Source: Lytechinus variegatus (taxonomy: Eukaryota > Echinodermata > Echinoidea > Temnopleuroida > Toxopneustidae). Taken from it: 64,000 nucleotides of DNA. Each line of letters opens with the position of its first letter. The stretch's first letter is position 1. A program made the position numbers and the translations under genes. The notes under the pieces were generated by a model, which saw nothing but the letters and a program-made list of their open reading frames with translations, did not search any database and was not told the origin of the DNA. This document shows positions 1 through 11,800 of this stretch, one piece after another. The stretch lies in contig NC_054740.1 in the NCBI RefSeq assembly GCF_018143015.1, forward strand, positions 38,903,180 to 38,967,179, in the 5' to 3' direction.

Positions 1-391
1 AATTATAAAAAAAAAAATTCTAATTTGATGATATTTTTAGTTTTATTTTTAGTTTTATTTGGAGTTTCGAAATAATTTTTGTATCATTGTGTAGCCTACA
101 ATGTACCCTTTCAGTATTTAAAAAAAAAATCATCATCTTGAAAATTACCCCTACGAAATAAGAAGAGCTAGGCCTAGGCATAATAGTTAGTATGCTTACT
201 TAATTGAGGGTAGGATATTTTCTTAGATCTATTATACAATTTATATCACCCCCTCCCCCCGCCATATATTTTTGTTCAGTGGAATTTATGATGACATATT
301 AAGCTATGCATAATTTTATGTCATTATGACATAAAGCTTTATGCACCAGGGCCCTGGTTTGTTATCAAAATATCTGTTATATTTGTGTTAC
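1..391. other. AT-rich non-coding stretch
   Basis: I see no gene here. The stretch is AT-rich with a short run of C at about 248-260 and ends at the TA flank of the inverted-repeat element that follows. Confidence 0.5.
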
Positions 392-393
392 TA

Positions 394-1121
394 AACCCCT
401 CAAAAAAAGTTCTGCAACTCAAGTTTGAGTGCTAATAAATTTCTTAGTGTGCCATCATCATATGTAAAAGTGGTATCATTGGAAAGTATGATTATTCCTC
501 TTTACGATCATGTGTCATTTGTAATGATTGTGTTATCATGAAATACACAGACATGATAAATATGCAGCAATGTAAAACATTAAATGTTGCAAAATTCGTT
601 GCCATGTCATGTTTGAGTTCTGCAACTCAAACTGCAAGTTTGAGTGCTAATAAATTTCTTAATGTGCCATCATCATGTGGAAAAGTGATATCTTTAGAAA
701 GCATGATTATTATTATTTACAATCATGTGTCATTTGTAATGCTAGTGTTATGAAATACACAGACATGATAATACGCAGCAATGTTAGAAATGAAATGTTG
801 CAAAATGCGTCGTTTCCAATAGGGAATTTCCAATTGTTTCGAGGATGGACCGAGTGCATTCACTGTCACCTGCATGGTGGAAATTCTATAGAAATGGAGA
901 CTCTTGTTAGAAATCAATGCATTTTGCAACATTTCACTTCTGACTTTTCTCGATGTTCAGGGTGACTGCATACTCCATGATTACAAAATCAAAGCAAATG
1001 GCATGTCATTGTAAAGAGGAATAATTCAGCTTTGCAATGATACCAGTTTCATCTTTTATACTTCATTAAACAAAAAGATATCATCCCCAAAACTGAGTCG
1101 CAAAACTTTTTTTGAGGGGTT
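394..1121. mobile_element. TA-flanked inverted-repeat element (Tc1/mariner-like MITE)
   Basis: The left end reads AACCCCTCAAAAAAAGTT and then CTGCAACTCA. The right end is its reverse complement with about three mismatches over 29 bp. Both ends abut TA (392-393 and 1122-1123), the usual Tc1/mariner target duplication. Inside, a block of about 150 bp (GCAACTCAAGTTTGAGTGCT, then AATAAATTTCTTA...) occurs twice, near 413-560 and 612-775. Only short, repeat-derived frames occur, so the element is non-autonomous. The superfamily call rests only on the TA flanks. Confidence 0.6.
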
Positions 1122-2045
1122 TATATTATATTGTTATGCAGAAGAAAAGTGAATGAATCAAATCAAATATCAAAGTCGGCAGATCAGAATTGGATTAAAG
1201 TATATTTTCGGTGGAATTTTCTTTGAAGAAAAAAAGTAATATTCATGCCAATTGTATTCTATTATTTTTTCAAACATTGTTTTTTAGAAATAATCATTTA
1301 AATGTCAAATGTATGATTTATATTACAATTTCTCTCATAATTATGTTATACCACTGAACAAAAAAGTGTGATCTGAAATGTTTGTATTGAGAAGTAGCTA
1401 GCACAAATGTAAAGTGTTTTTCTCAAGTTTTTATTTTTAATTTATCTCAAATATGAAGATTTTTGTGGAAAAATGACACCTAAATATTTTTCAGTTCCTT
1501 ATGACAAAGTAATGTGATGAAGGGGCATGACATACTCATTTGTTTGATATCAAGTTCATCATGATAGCACAAATATTTTATAAGGTACAGTAAATTTCAT
1601 GATGTTTGGCAAGTGTTAACTTTCATTTGAATTTCCTGGTGTTATGTAAACTTCTAGCCTCAACTGTATATATCACTAAATTAATGGTTTATTACATACA
1701 GCTATCATACAAATAATAATCTTGTATGTGCACTTGTTTGCTTTTACTTCTGCATTTACAACTTCAAACTTCAATAACCTTTAGTATACAGTAATAGATG
1801 ATTGTTTGCTTTTATTTTTGCATTCAAAACTCTAAATGTTACAAAACATGTATAAAGTGTGTTTTTATTGCTCAATATACAAAAATAATTCATATTGTAA
1901 ACAATATAGTCATGATATGTAAGTAGCACAAAACAATGTGTGAAGTATAATGATGTAAGGTCGTTTATGCAGGGGTAGACCGCATAATGTCATTTTTTTA
2001 TGTATTGGATGACAATTCTTGCTTTTCAAACTCTTATTTTGGCAG
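1122..2045. other. AT-rich non-coding stretch
   Basis: No coding potential or clear repeat boundary is visible. The base composition is strongly AT-rich throughout. Confidence 0.4.
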
Positions 2046-2047
2046 TC

Positions 2048-2735
2048 TAGCACATAACTTGCAATTCAAGTGTGCCTTTTTGATAAACACTACACGTAAC
2101 TTGCAATTTAAGTGTGAATTTTTTATATATACTACACATTACTTGCAATTTAAGTGTGACTTTTTGATATACACTACACAAAACTTGCAATTTAAGTGTG
2201 ACTTTTTGATATATACTACACAAAACTTGCAATTTGAGTGTGACTTTTTGATATACACTACTACAAATAATTTGCAATTTAAGTGTGAATTTTTTATATA
2301 TACTACACATTACTTGCAATTTAAATGTGACATTTTGGTATATACTACACATTACTTGCAATTTAAGTGTGACTTTTTGATATATACTACACATAACTTG
2401 CAGTTTAAGTGTGACTTTTTGATATACACTACTACAAATAACTTGCAATTCAAGTGTGGCTTTTTGATATACTACACATTACTTGCAATTTAAGTGTGAA
2501 ATTTTGATATATACTACAAATTACTTGCAATTTAAATGTGGCATTTTGATATATACTACACATTACTTGCAATTTAAGTGTGAAATTTTGATATATACTA
2601 CAAATTACTTGCAATTTAAATGTGGCATTTTGATATATACTACACATTACTTGCAATTTAATTGTGACTTTTTGATATACACTACTACAAATAACTTGCA
2701 ATTCAAGTGTGACTTTTTGATATATACTACACATA
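2048..2735. repeat. 42-bp minisatellite, about 16 units
   Basis: The tandem unit is about 42 bp, of the form ACTTGCAATTTAAGTGTGAC followed by a TTTTTGATATATACTACACA-type half. Variants of about 45 bp carry an extra ACT, and at least one is shorter. Because most units are a multiple of three and free of stops, long frames appear on both strands (repeated NLQFKCDFLIYTT-type peptide on plus, LKLQVMCSIYQKVT-type on minus). These frames are a by-product of the repeat and not a gene. Confidence 0.9.
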
Positions 2736-2736
2736 T

Positions 2737-2862
2737 CCTGGAATTGAAGTTCAACTTAGCTGCTTTTGAAACACCTTATACATATATTTTTTTCATATAT
2801 CCGAAAGGTGTTTCACAGGCAGCTAAGTGTAAGTTAAAGTTGAATTTTAATTCCAAGGTGGA
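2737..2862. repeat. Palindrome closing the minisatellite
   Basis: The left arm contains GGAATTGAAGTTCAACTTAG, then CTGC and GAAACACCTT. The right arm contains AAGGTGTTTC, then GCAGCTAAG and AAGTTGAATTTTAATTCC, so the stretch can fold into a hairpin with arms of about 45 bp and a loop near 2785-2801. It sits directly at the end of the 42-bp array and may be a MITE or the end of the element that carries the array. Confidence 0.65.
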
Positions 2863-3453
2863 ATAACGAGAAAAAATTATAAGAGGCGAGTCTTTTCTCT
2901 AAGGTGTGCCAGTACCTGTCTGAATGGAGAGTGTTCCAAATTAAGAAGAGATCCTGTAAAAGTCTGGTTGCCATAACAATGAATGCAAGGTCCGAATACA
3001 AGCAATATGGGTCTGGTCTATACAAAACACAGGAAAATAACTACCCATATAGTGAAGATGGCCAACAAAATATGAGGTAGAGAACACTTAGATGAAAATG
3101 GGTATGTGGACAGTTGGGCACCCCTGAAGATGTAACTTTAATCTCAAATGATTTGAATTTAAATTCTTTTAGATTAAAGATAAATCTTCATGATTTTAAT
3201 AGAAAGCCAGATTGGTCCCTATAATTACAGTTGATATGAATTCGTTTTAAATCATCTGCTAAATAGTAAACATTATAATTTACAATGTATATCACTTAAT
3301 TTTGATTAAAATGTCCCAAAATAAAAGATGAAAATGGAAAGGTAAAAAATTCATGACATTTCTGGTTCAGGCCAGTTCGTTAAACAAAATAATTTTAATG
3401 CAAATGAATATTTACATATGGACTATCATCTTGAAAATGAAAAGTGGATGTTT
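2863..3453. other. Non-coding, 3' flank of the LRR-Ig gene
   Basis: No frame of note was seen. The part next to 3453 should hold the 3' untranslated region of the minus-strand LRR-Ig gene, but I could not find a canonical AATAAA on the minus strand here. Confidence 0.4.
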
Positions 3454-5046
3454 TCATGCAGAGTTGCTACAAAAGATGTTAATATTTTCCTTATGATAAA
3501 AAGAATCTTTTTTATTATATATTATCCCTATGGAATTGTATTTCTTCATGGAATCTGATGAGCTTCCATCCTTTTTGCCTGCCAGTAGCAGAACTTGATC
3601 ACCTTCTTCATTTTCTTCTGGTGGGTTTGCAGGACCTGGGTTTTCATGAGCTGGGTTTCCTGGAGGTGGCTGTTCTTGAGGCGGTTGTGCCGGAGGCTGC
3701 GGTTCTGGATGTGGGGTTACTGACGCACGCAGCTTATATGCAGCTACCACGGTGATAACCAACAGTAAAAATCCACTTGCTACGATGCCAGCAATCACTG
3801 AAACAGTGAAACGTGCACTTGATTCTTCCACATGAACCCCGTAAAAGAACGCCCGAGTACTGTCTGGAGAAAGGCAGGTGTAATTGCCAGATAGCTCAGG
3901 GGATGTCCTCCAGATCACCAAAGAATCTCTGTTGGTTAAGCAAAACTGATCTTGGCAATCACCATGTTCCTTGAAGGTTTGCCCATCTGGAATCACCCAA
4001 GAAGCACCAATAATGGAACAAGTAAGTTCCAATTGCTTTCCCGGCTGCACTGACCGGACTGTGTTGTTCAGTTGGCACTGTGGTAGGCCGTCTTTGTACA
4101 CATGCTCCAGGTTAAAGCCGGCTGATGTGCTTGGTGTGAGGCAGCGCCCATGGCACTCCTGACCCGCATCTAGCCAGGATGCGATCCAATTCAGGTGGCA
4201 GTCGCATCGTAGTGGATTATCATCAAGTAAGATGGTCACATGTCTTGCATGATTAGACTCCACCCTAGATCCAGGGACAGGCACAGGTTGAGGCATTCCT
4301 TTGATGCTGTTCCCATCCAACACCACTTTCACCAATCTTGTCAAGCCAACAAATGCATGATGATGAATCTCTGAAATTCGATTATCCGATAGATATATTT
4401 CAGTCAACAACGGTGCATTGATGAAAGTATCTGCTTTAATCTGCGTGATTTTGTTCTCATTCAAATAAATGACACCCAGATTCTCTAGACCGCGAAAATG
4501 TTCTTCAGAAATGTCTGTGATACCATTGCATTTCATATCAAGACGATTTAAGTTGTTCAAACCGAGAAACGTCCCGTTGTCAAGAGCATGAATTTTGTTC
4601 AGAGACGTGCCTTCAATTACAAGCTTTGTCAATTTGAGATCAGTGAAGACCTCACTTTCCAAGACGCGCATGTAATAGTTGGACAGGACTAGGGTCTGCA
4701 ATGTCTCTAACCCCTGAAGGCCACCCGACTCAATGTACTGCATGCCCGATATATTTAGATCCCTTATCTGATGGAATTTCTGGATGTTGCCACTGCTGAG
4801 GATGACTCGTTGTGAGTAATCCAGCTCTAGTTTCGCAATATTCTCACGAATATTTTCAGGAATGATGCCATATTCCGGACACATACAACGTCCTTGAAGC
4901 TCGAGTTCAGAGCTGCTATCTGACTGCATACTAAAGGTTGAGCATTGGCAATAATGTTGCCATGCCAGCGATGGGTTGAATGCTGCATACATGAGCAACA
5001 GAAATCCCGTGATGAATACTGTATGCAATCCTGCCATTGTTGTCAT
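3454..5046 (-). CDS. Leucine-rich-repeat and Ig-domain type I membrane protein
   Basis: Probably a cell-surface adhesion or recognition receptor, resembling the LRR-Ig group (LINGO, AMIGO and LRIT types). Numbered on the 553-residue frame beginning at 5115, it has a hydrophobic signal peptide (about 28-51, HTVFITGFLLLMYAA), a Cys-rich N-cap (YCQC, GRCMC), about six LRRs ending near residue 280, an LRRCT (NPLRCDCHLNWIASWL), one Ig domain (LTCSI to SGNYTC), a transmembrane helix (about 436-460) and a Pro-rich cytoplasmic tail (EPQPPAQPPQEQPPPGNP). All of this is in one exon. I chose the Met at 5046 because it starts just before the signal peptide, and two plausible splice acceptors (TACAG, exon starts at 5068 and 5056) lie just upstream. 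The longer start at 5115 adds 23 residues that do not look like part of a signal peptide. No TIR or kinase domain is present. The domain call is firm. Orthology to a named gene is not claimed. Confidence 0.88.
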   Translation of the reverse strand: MTTMAGLHTVFITGFLLLMYAAFNPSLAWQHYCQCSTFSMQSDSSSELELQGRCMCPEYGIIPENIRENIAKLELDYSQRVILSSGNIQKFHQIRDLNISGMQYIESGGLQGLETLQTLVLSNYYMRVLESEVFTDLKLTKLVIEGTSLNKIHALDNGTFLGLNNLNRLDMKCNGITDISEEHFRGLENLGVIYLNENKITQIKADTFINAPLLTEIYLSDNRISEIHHHAFVGLTRLVKVVLDGNSIKGMPQPVPVPGSRVESNHARHVTILLDDNPLRCDCHLNWIASWLDAGQECHGRCLTPSTSAGFNLEHVYKDGLPQCQLNNTVRSVQPGKQLELTCSIIGASWVIPDGQTFKEHGDCQDQFCLTNRDSLVIWRTSPELSGNYTCLSPDSTRAFFYGVHVEESSARFTVSVIAGIVASGFLLLVITVVAAYKLRASVTPHPEPQPPAQPPQEQPPPGNPAHENPGPANPPEENEEGDQVLLLAGKKDGSSSDSMKKYNSIGIIYNKKDSFYHKENINIFCSNSA

Positions 5047-5234
5047 CAAAGCAATTCTGTACACATATCTGTATCCAAAATACAAACAACAAAACGTTTG
5101 TTTGATTGACGTCAAGTTTAGCAGTGAATTAAGAAAATAAGTATAAGTAGCAATAGAGATACTGAGATGCCTTTCTCACTTACACCTTGGTTTTTGTCTC
5201 ACCTACATAGCAAAGTGAGACTATAGGTGCCGCT

Positions 5235-6020
5235 TTTAAGTTTTAAGTTTTTGAAATGACATCATAACTTAGAAAGTATATGGACCTAGTTCATGAAACT
5301 TGGCCATAATGTTAATCAAGTATTACTGAACATCCTATTAGAGTTTCATGTCACATGACCAAGGTCAAAGGTCATTTAGGGTCAATGAACTTAGACCATG
5401 TTGGAGGAATCAACATCCAAATCCTAACCTGAGGTTAAGTTTTTGAAATGTCATCATAACTTAGAAAATATATGAACCTAGTTCATGAAACTTGGACATA
5501 AGGTTAATCAAGTATCACTGAACATCCTGCATGAGTTTCACGTCACATGACTTAGGTCAAAGGTCATTTAGGGTCAATGAACTTTGGCCGATTTGGGGGT
5601 ATCTGTTGAATTACAATCAAAACTTAAAAAGTTTATTGATCTGACTTTTGAAACTTGGACATAAGCCTAATCAAGTATCACTGAATATCCTGTGCGCATT
5701 TTAGGTCACATGACCAAGGTCAAAGGTCAATGAACTTTGGCCATAATGGGGGTATCTGTTGAATTACCATCATAACTTTGCAAGTTTATTGATCTGACTT
5801 TTGCAACTTGGACATAAGCCTAATCAAGTATCACTGAATATCCTGTGCAAGTTTCAGGTCACATGATCAAGGTCGAAGGTCATGTGAGGTCAATGATTTT
5901 TGGCCACATTGGGGGTATTTGTTGAATTACCATCCTATCTCTGTAAGTGTATTGGTCTAGTTCATCAAACGTGGAAATAAGAGTAACCAAATATCACTGA
6001 ACATCTTGTGCGAGTTATAG
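5235..6020. repeat. Diverged tandem repeat, about five units of 150-180 bp
   Basis: Recurring blocks contain GAAACTTGGACATAAG, ATCAAGTATCACTGAA, and GGTCACATGACCAAGGTCAA ending in GGTCATTTAGGGTCAATGAA. Starts of the CTTGGACATAA block fall near 5309, 5491, 5653, 5803 and 5970. The array lies upstream of the LRR-Ig gene and begins next to CTCACCTACATAGCAAAGTG. This kind of GGTCAAAGGTCA-rich repeat is common in marine invertebrate genomes (general knowledge), and it fortuitously contains nuclear-receptor-like half sites. Confidence 0.75.
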
Positions 6021-6381
6021 CTAGTTTTCAAAGTCAGCACTGCTGCTATGTTGAATCGCATGATGCAGATGAGACGGCCAGAGGCATTCCACTTGTTATG
6101 TGTATTCGATCCCCTTAATTCAGTAAGTACCAGCCAATAAAATAAAATAAAATCATTAATTTCTATAATAACATTTCAAGTATGTACAAAATAGTACAAA
6201 ATCAAGGTTTCCAATGCACAGGCGTACAGATGGAGGGGGAAGGAACTTGGGACCATAGACCCCCACAATTTTGAACGACCAAGAAAAAAAGGAGAAGGAA
6301 ATAAAAAGAGAGAAGGGTACATTTTGATATTATTCTCTGTTGTGTCTAATCTAGAACAAAACTGTAGTTTTGTAAAAAAAA

Positions 6382-6520
6382 ATGCAAAATTTTTGCTTCT
6401 TTTTCTTCCTCTTCTCTTTTAAATTCTTCTTTTTCTTTTCTTCTTCTACATCTTCTTCTTCTACCTCTTCTTCTTCTACTTCCTCTTCTTCCTCTTCTTT
6501 TCCTTCTTCTTCTCCTACTC
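6382..6520. repeat. TTC/TCT-rich microsatellite
   Basis: An imperfect (TTC)n/(TCT)n pyrimidine tract. The Ser/Phe-rich and Arg-rich frames over it are artefacts. Confidence 0.85.
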
Positions 6521-7271
6521 ATCCAATACGTCAGCACATACGTACAAGTCATGGGACATTGCGTCAGCAAATAACCTTGCCAGGAATCTATGAAGTATAT
6601 GTACATAAAGACAGAAAACGCATATATAAAAAACCTCTGAGAACATACTGATGAATTCAATCCCGTGATTAATACAAATATTGATATGGGAGTAACGAGT
6701 CTTTATACTATTTCTGAGAACTTATATGAATTTAAACCCATGATTAGTATATTGATATTGGAGTAACGAGTGGACTTTCCCCTGTTGTTGATTACATTAC
6801 AAAAAAAGTCCTTCAGGGAAAAGATCGAGCAATGAGTAATCCCGGGCCTCTTTCGGGGGGGGGCAGGGCCCTGAACGATTTTGGGGGGATATTGATGAGT
6901 CACAAGCAAAAAAAAAAGATTTCTGTAAAAAAAAAATGTTGGTCATTTTGGTTACGTTTCTCCATTTTGTCAGACCATCCATAATTCATTTGGGGGTGCT
7001 GCCTATGGAAATAATAAGTGCTGCACCCCCATGAAAATAATTTTTGGTGATAGCGGCCCCGCTTTCCATGGCAATGGGGGCACTTCCATTGACGAGTGGA
7101 TACCATGCGCATCCATGGGGTTTCGAAAGTAAACATGCAGGTATTTTCCATGTTCTGAAAATGCACCCTTAACAAGTATTGGCGTGTGAAATCGTACCCT
7201 TAACAAGTATTGGAAACCAAAAGGTACCCTTGCATTGACAAGTATTCCATAGTCTTTTTTTTTAATTTGTA

Positions 7272-8147
7272 AATTGGACCTTAACCCTAAAAGGACTGGG
7301 CTATTTGAGACGTATTGAGGACTAGGGGGAGGGGGGGGCATGATTTGGCCCGCATATTCTTTACCACATAAACTACAAGCTAGTATTTAAAAAAAAATCT
7401 TAAGATTGTTATTTTTAAATAATTATGAATAAAATATGCAATTTTATTCATGGAAAACATTATTTGCATATTAACCACCCTATTTCAATTCAAATTTTAT
7501 TCTTCTTTTTTGCAGATGTCATCTTTTTTTTATCTAATTCAAAAGTTTCCACGAAGAAAAATTTCACAAGTCAATTTTTTCCTTTTGTATTTCTTGGTTT
7601 TGAGATTTTTTTATGTAAGTTTGTTTTTCATCGATTTTTTTTTTCAATGGAAATTATTACAGACCATTTAACAACTAAATTAAAGCCTAAATTAGTTCAG
7701 CACACCAATTATTAGAATGAAAAATAGTCATCCTCCTTTATGAATTTCATCTTCCATAAACTTTGTACACAAAGTTTAAAAATGAGCCATTTTCGGCATG
7801 ACATTACATCGTAAAAAGTTACGTGACGTCGCGGTGGTAGACCCGGGGAGCGTTCCATGAAAGGACTTGTCGGACGTTTTGTCCGACAGTTACCATAGTA
7901 ATACTGCTTCTTAGCCAATCAACATGAAGGAAAGTTGTCGGATCTGACATCTTGTCGGACAAAAATGTTAATGAAACGCTCCCCCGTATGTCAAGGTCGC
8001 GAATTTGGTCTCAAAAGTTGCGTGAGACTTAAAAAAAAAAAAAGGTCATAAAATTTTGCGACGCTATCTCTTTGCGTTTTGGAAATATCGCGCGAAGCGT
8101 CGAAAGGGGAGGGGCGGGCATCATGGCCCCCAGTCCTTTTGGGGTTA
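7272..8147. mobile_element. TTAA-ended element with CCCTAAAA termini (piggyBac-like)
   Basis: The left end reads TTAACCCTAAAAGGACTGGG and the right end reads CCCCCAGTCCTTTTGGGGTT followed by AA, an imperfect inverted repeat. TTAA at both edges plus a CCC start suits piggyBac-type elements, but no transposase is present, so the superfamily is inferred. A 140-bp MITE is inserted at 7845-7984. Related copies lie at about 41812-42483 and 42698-43447, sharing TTGGTCTCAAAAGTTGCG and GAGACTT near the right end. Confidence 0.55.
7845..7984. mobile_element. MITE with GGGGAGCGTTTCATGA-type ends, copy 1
   Basis: The terminal inverted repeats are GGGGAGCGTTCCATGA and its partner AATGAAACGCTCCCC. Inside are paired CTTGTCGGA/TCCGACAG motifs. 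Two more copies occur at 46221-46378 and 55140-55300. There is no coding capacity. Confidence 0.8.
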
Positions 8148-8278
8148 AAGACGTAGTTTTCCTTGCGAAATATATAGTACCCCTATACAGGCGCGGATCC
8201 AGGATTTCGAAGGGAGGGGGGCCCAAATTCGACCTGATTTTGGCGCCCCTGTGTACTTTTCGGAAAAATGGCGGCCCC

Positions 8279-8609
8279 CATAGGCGGCGGAAGCGGGGGG
8301 GGGACGTGTCCCCTCCTAAATTTTAGACGGGGGACGGTCCCCACTAAATTTGTTTATGATAAACTTTTTTTTTTTTTGCTGGGCAATTTGTTTTCCTTGT
8401 TCCCCCCTAAATTCACGTGGACTCCCCCTGAAACGTGTGTTGTCCCCCCTCCCAGGTTGATGGCCTTTTTTTTTTTTTTTTTTTTTTGCTTTTTGGTTTA
8501 GCAACTCCTAAAATTTAGGTTGATAACCTTTTTGGGGGGCGCTTGTCCAATTTTGTACCTGTGTCCATCCCAAAAATTCAAGTGCACACCCCCTACATTT
8601 TTTGTTATG
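8279..8609. mobile_element. hAT-type MITE with CATAGGCGGCGGAAGC end, copy 1, right end eroded
   Basis: The left end CATAGGCGGCGGAAGC is intact. The right end retains only a final TTATG where the other copies have GCTTCCGCCGCCAATG. The flanking octamer GCGGCCCC is nevertheless present on both sides (8271-8278 and 8610-8617). Internal blocks (CCCCCTAAATTCACGTGGAC, GGGGCGCTTGTC) match the copies at 29789-30027 and 49029-49313. Confidence 0.65.
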
Positions 8610-8859
8610 GCGGCCCCTCCCTCCCCCCAGGCAATCATAAGTGCCTTAAATGCATGTTGAATTATCTTATTTCATAAACACATGAATCAGGGGCGGATTC
8701 AGCCTTCGCCAATAAAGGGGCCACATTTTCCCCGATCGGCCGCTCGAAGATGTTTTTTTTTCGTTTGTTTCTTTGAAGGGGGTAGTCCTATAAGTCACCT
8801 CTTAGCTTTATTCTCTAAATCAACATAAATGTATAATATCATAATCCTTATTTTATAAT

Positions 8860-11800
8860 GACCGCGCGAAGCGCGAGCAATTTTTTTTATGAAATTGTAT
8901 GTATTTTTCCTAAAATTTGAACATTCTGAAAAAAGATGTGCCTGCAATACTGCGAACGCGAAGCGCGAGTATAATTTTTTGATATACGTTTTGAACTGAT
9001 TGGAAAGGTAGGCCTACCAGTCCTGTTAAAGACTGCATACAGTTAGCCATGAAGACGTTAAAGATTTCAACAATCAAATAATGCGAGCGCGAAGCGCGAG
9101 CTGAAAATTTTTGACATTTCTACATAAAGAATGGAAAACTTTAATCAGTTTTTGTAATCATGAACAGGATAGCTATACAGTATAACTAAACAATTGATGC
9201 GAGCGCAAAGTGCGAGCGGAAAAATTCTAGATTTAGACCTAGAACGGGACACTCTATTCATGTTTCCTAAATCATGAAAAAGATGAGTAATGCGAGCGCA
9301 AAGCGCGAGCAGAAAATGTTTGTTTACGTTTTGAACTGATCGAAAAGTGCCTTTTAAGGACTGCTTGCATTTAGACACGAAGACATTACATATTTCATTA
9401 ATCAAATAATGCGAGCGCGAAGCGCGAGCTGAAAATTTTTGACATTTCTACATAAAGAATGGAAAAATTAATAATCAGTTTTTGTAATCATGAACAGGAT
9501 AGCTATACAGTATAACTAAACAATTGATGCGAGCGCGAAGTGCGAGCGGAAAAATTGTAGTTTTAGACCTAGAACGGGACACTCTATTCATGTTTCCTAA
9601 ATCATGAAAAAGATGAGTAATGCGAGTGCAAAGCGCGAGCAGAAAATGTTTGTATACGTTTTGAACTGATCGAAAAGTGCCTTTTAAGGACTTGCTTGCA
9701 TTTAGACATGAAGACATTACATATTTCATTAATCAAATAATGCGAGTGCGAAGCGCGAGCTGAAAATTTTTGACATTTCTACATAAAGAATGGAAAACTT
9801 TAATCAGTTTCTGTAATCATGAACAGGATAGCTATACAGTATAACTAAACAATTGATGCGAGCGCGAAGTGCGAGCGGAAAAATTCTAGATTTAGACCTA
9901 GAACGGGACACTCTATTCATGTTTCCTAAATCATGAAAAAGATGAGTAATGCGAGCGCAAAGCGCGAGCAGAAAATGTTTGTTTACGTTTTGAACTGATC
10001 GAAAAGTGCCTTTTAAGGACTGCTTGCATTTAGACATGAAGACATTACATATTTCATTAATCAAATAATGCGAGCGCGAAGCGCGAGCTGAAAATTTTTG
10101 ACATTTCTACATAAAGAATGGAAAAATTAATAATCAGTTTTTGTAATCATGAACAGGATAACTATACAGTATAACTAAACAATTGATGCGAGCGCGAAGT
10201 GCGAGCGGAAAAATTGTAGTTTAAAACCTAGAACGGGACACTCTATTCATGTTTCCTAAATCATGAAAAAGATGAGTAATGCGAGTGCAAAGCGCGAGCA
10301 GAAAAGGTTTGTATATGAACTGATCAAAAAGTGCCTTTTAAGGACTGCTTGCATTTAGACATGAAGACATTACGTATTTCATCAATTAAACAATGCGAGC
10401 GCGAAGCGCGAGCTGAAAATTTTTGACATTTTTACATAAAGAATGGAAAACTTTAATACAATTTACTTAATTACAGAAAAAGCGATTCGAATCTGTACTG
10501 ATTCCCAATATTTATCACACACAAATCCATTATTCCATAAACTAAAGACTCTAATGCAGTATTTGACATAAATACACTTCAAAGTTTACTACTTATGTTT
10601 AAGTACGTAAATAACATGCTCCCACCTACCTTCATTCCACAATTTTTATTCTCTGAATACATCTATTCATTCATACCCTACCCGTAACTTCAAATTTCCA
10701 TTTAATCAACCCCAAACTGCTTATTGCGCAGAAATCCATAAGACACCATGGTCCAGATTTGTGTAACTCTCTACCAGCAGAGTCTGTAAAACAATCTTCG
10801 TCTCTTCACTCATTTAAGGCAAACGTTAAATCTATGTTATTATCAGAATATTTGAAGTAAAATTTTTGTGTCATATCCTTTTTATCGTGAATTTATTCCT
10901 CCTTCGATTTAGTCATTACCAATATCTTCATCATGACCACCATCATCTCCATGGCCATCATCATCATCATCATCATAATCATCATCAACATCATCATCAT
11001 ATCACCGTCACCCTTACCTTTATCATCTTCATCTTCATACTATAACATTGCATGAATTCATGTTTCGTATTTGAAAATATATGCCAATTCTGCTTTATAA
11101 ATGTATTAATTCAATTAGTATAAGTTTGGGATTGTCATTTTTTCAAGCAATCTACTTATGATGACAATCCTCCTGCAAATTGTGAATATCATATAGTTAA
11201 TCATTTTTGCCTGGAATTATTTTTTTAGTACTCATTATTTATGATTCATGCCAAAAGTGCTAACATATTATGTTTTTTATGTTGTGAAAAATGTATTATA
11301 CGAATGTTATGGATGCAGAAGAAAACAATAAATCAAATCAAATCAATTGATGCGAGCGCGAAGTGCGAGCGGAAAAATTCTAGATTTAGACCTAGAACGG
11401 GACACTCTATTCATGTTTCCTAAATCATGAAAAAGATGAGTAAGAGGGGATCTTCCTACATTAATAATGCGAGCGCAAAGCGCAAGCAGAAAATGCTTGT
11501 ACACGTTTTGAACTGATCGAAAAGTGCCTTTTAAGGACTGCTTGCATTTTGCCATGAAGACATTACATATTTCACAATCAAATAAATACGTGCGCGAAGC
11601 GCGAGCTCAAAATTTTTGACATTTCTACATAAAGAATGGAAAACTTTAATCAGTTTTTGTAATCATGAACAAGATAGCTATATGATGCGAGCGCGAAGTG
11701 CGTTTTGAACTGATCGAAAAGTGCCTTTTAAGGACTGCTTGCATTTAGCCATGAAGACATTACATATTTCACAATCAAATTATGCGAGCGCGAAGTGCGA

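Noticed and set aside
1987-2866. Repetitive frames of 94-168 codons on both strands
   Set aside because: They are produced by the 42-bp minisatellite and break where a unit changes length. No signal peptide or conserved domain is present.
5235-6020. GGTCAAAGGTCA sites as nuclear-receptor elements of the LRR-Ig promoter
   Set aside because: They belong to a dispersed tandem repeat, so their presence here is not evidence for regulation.
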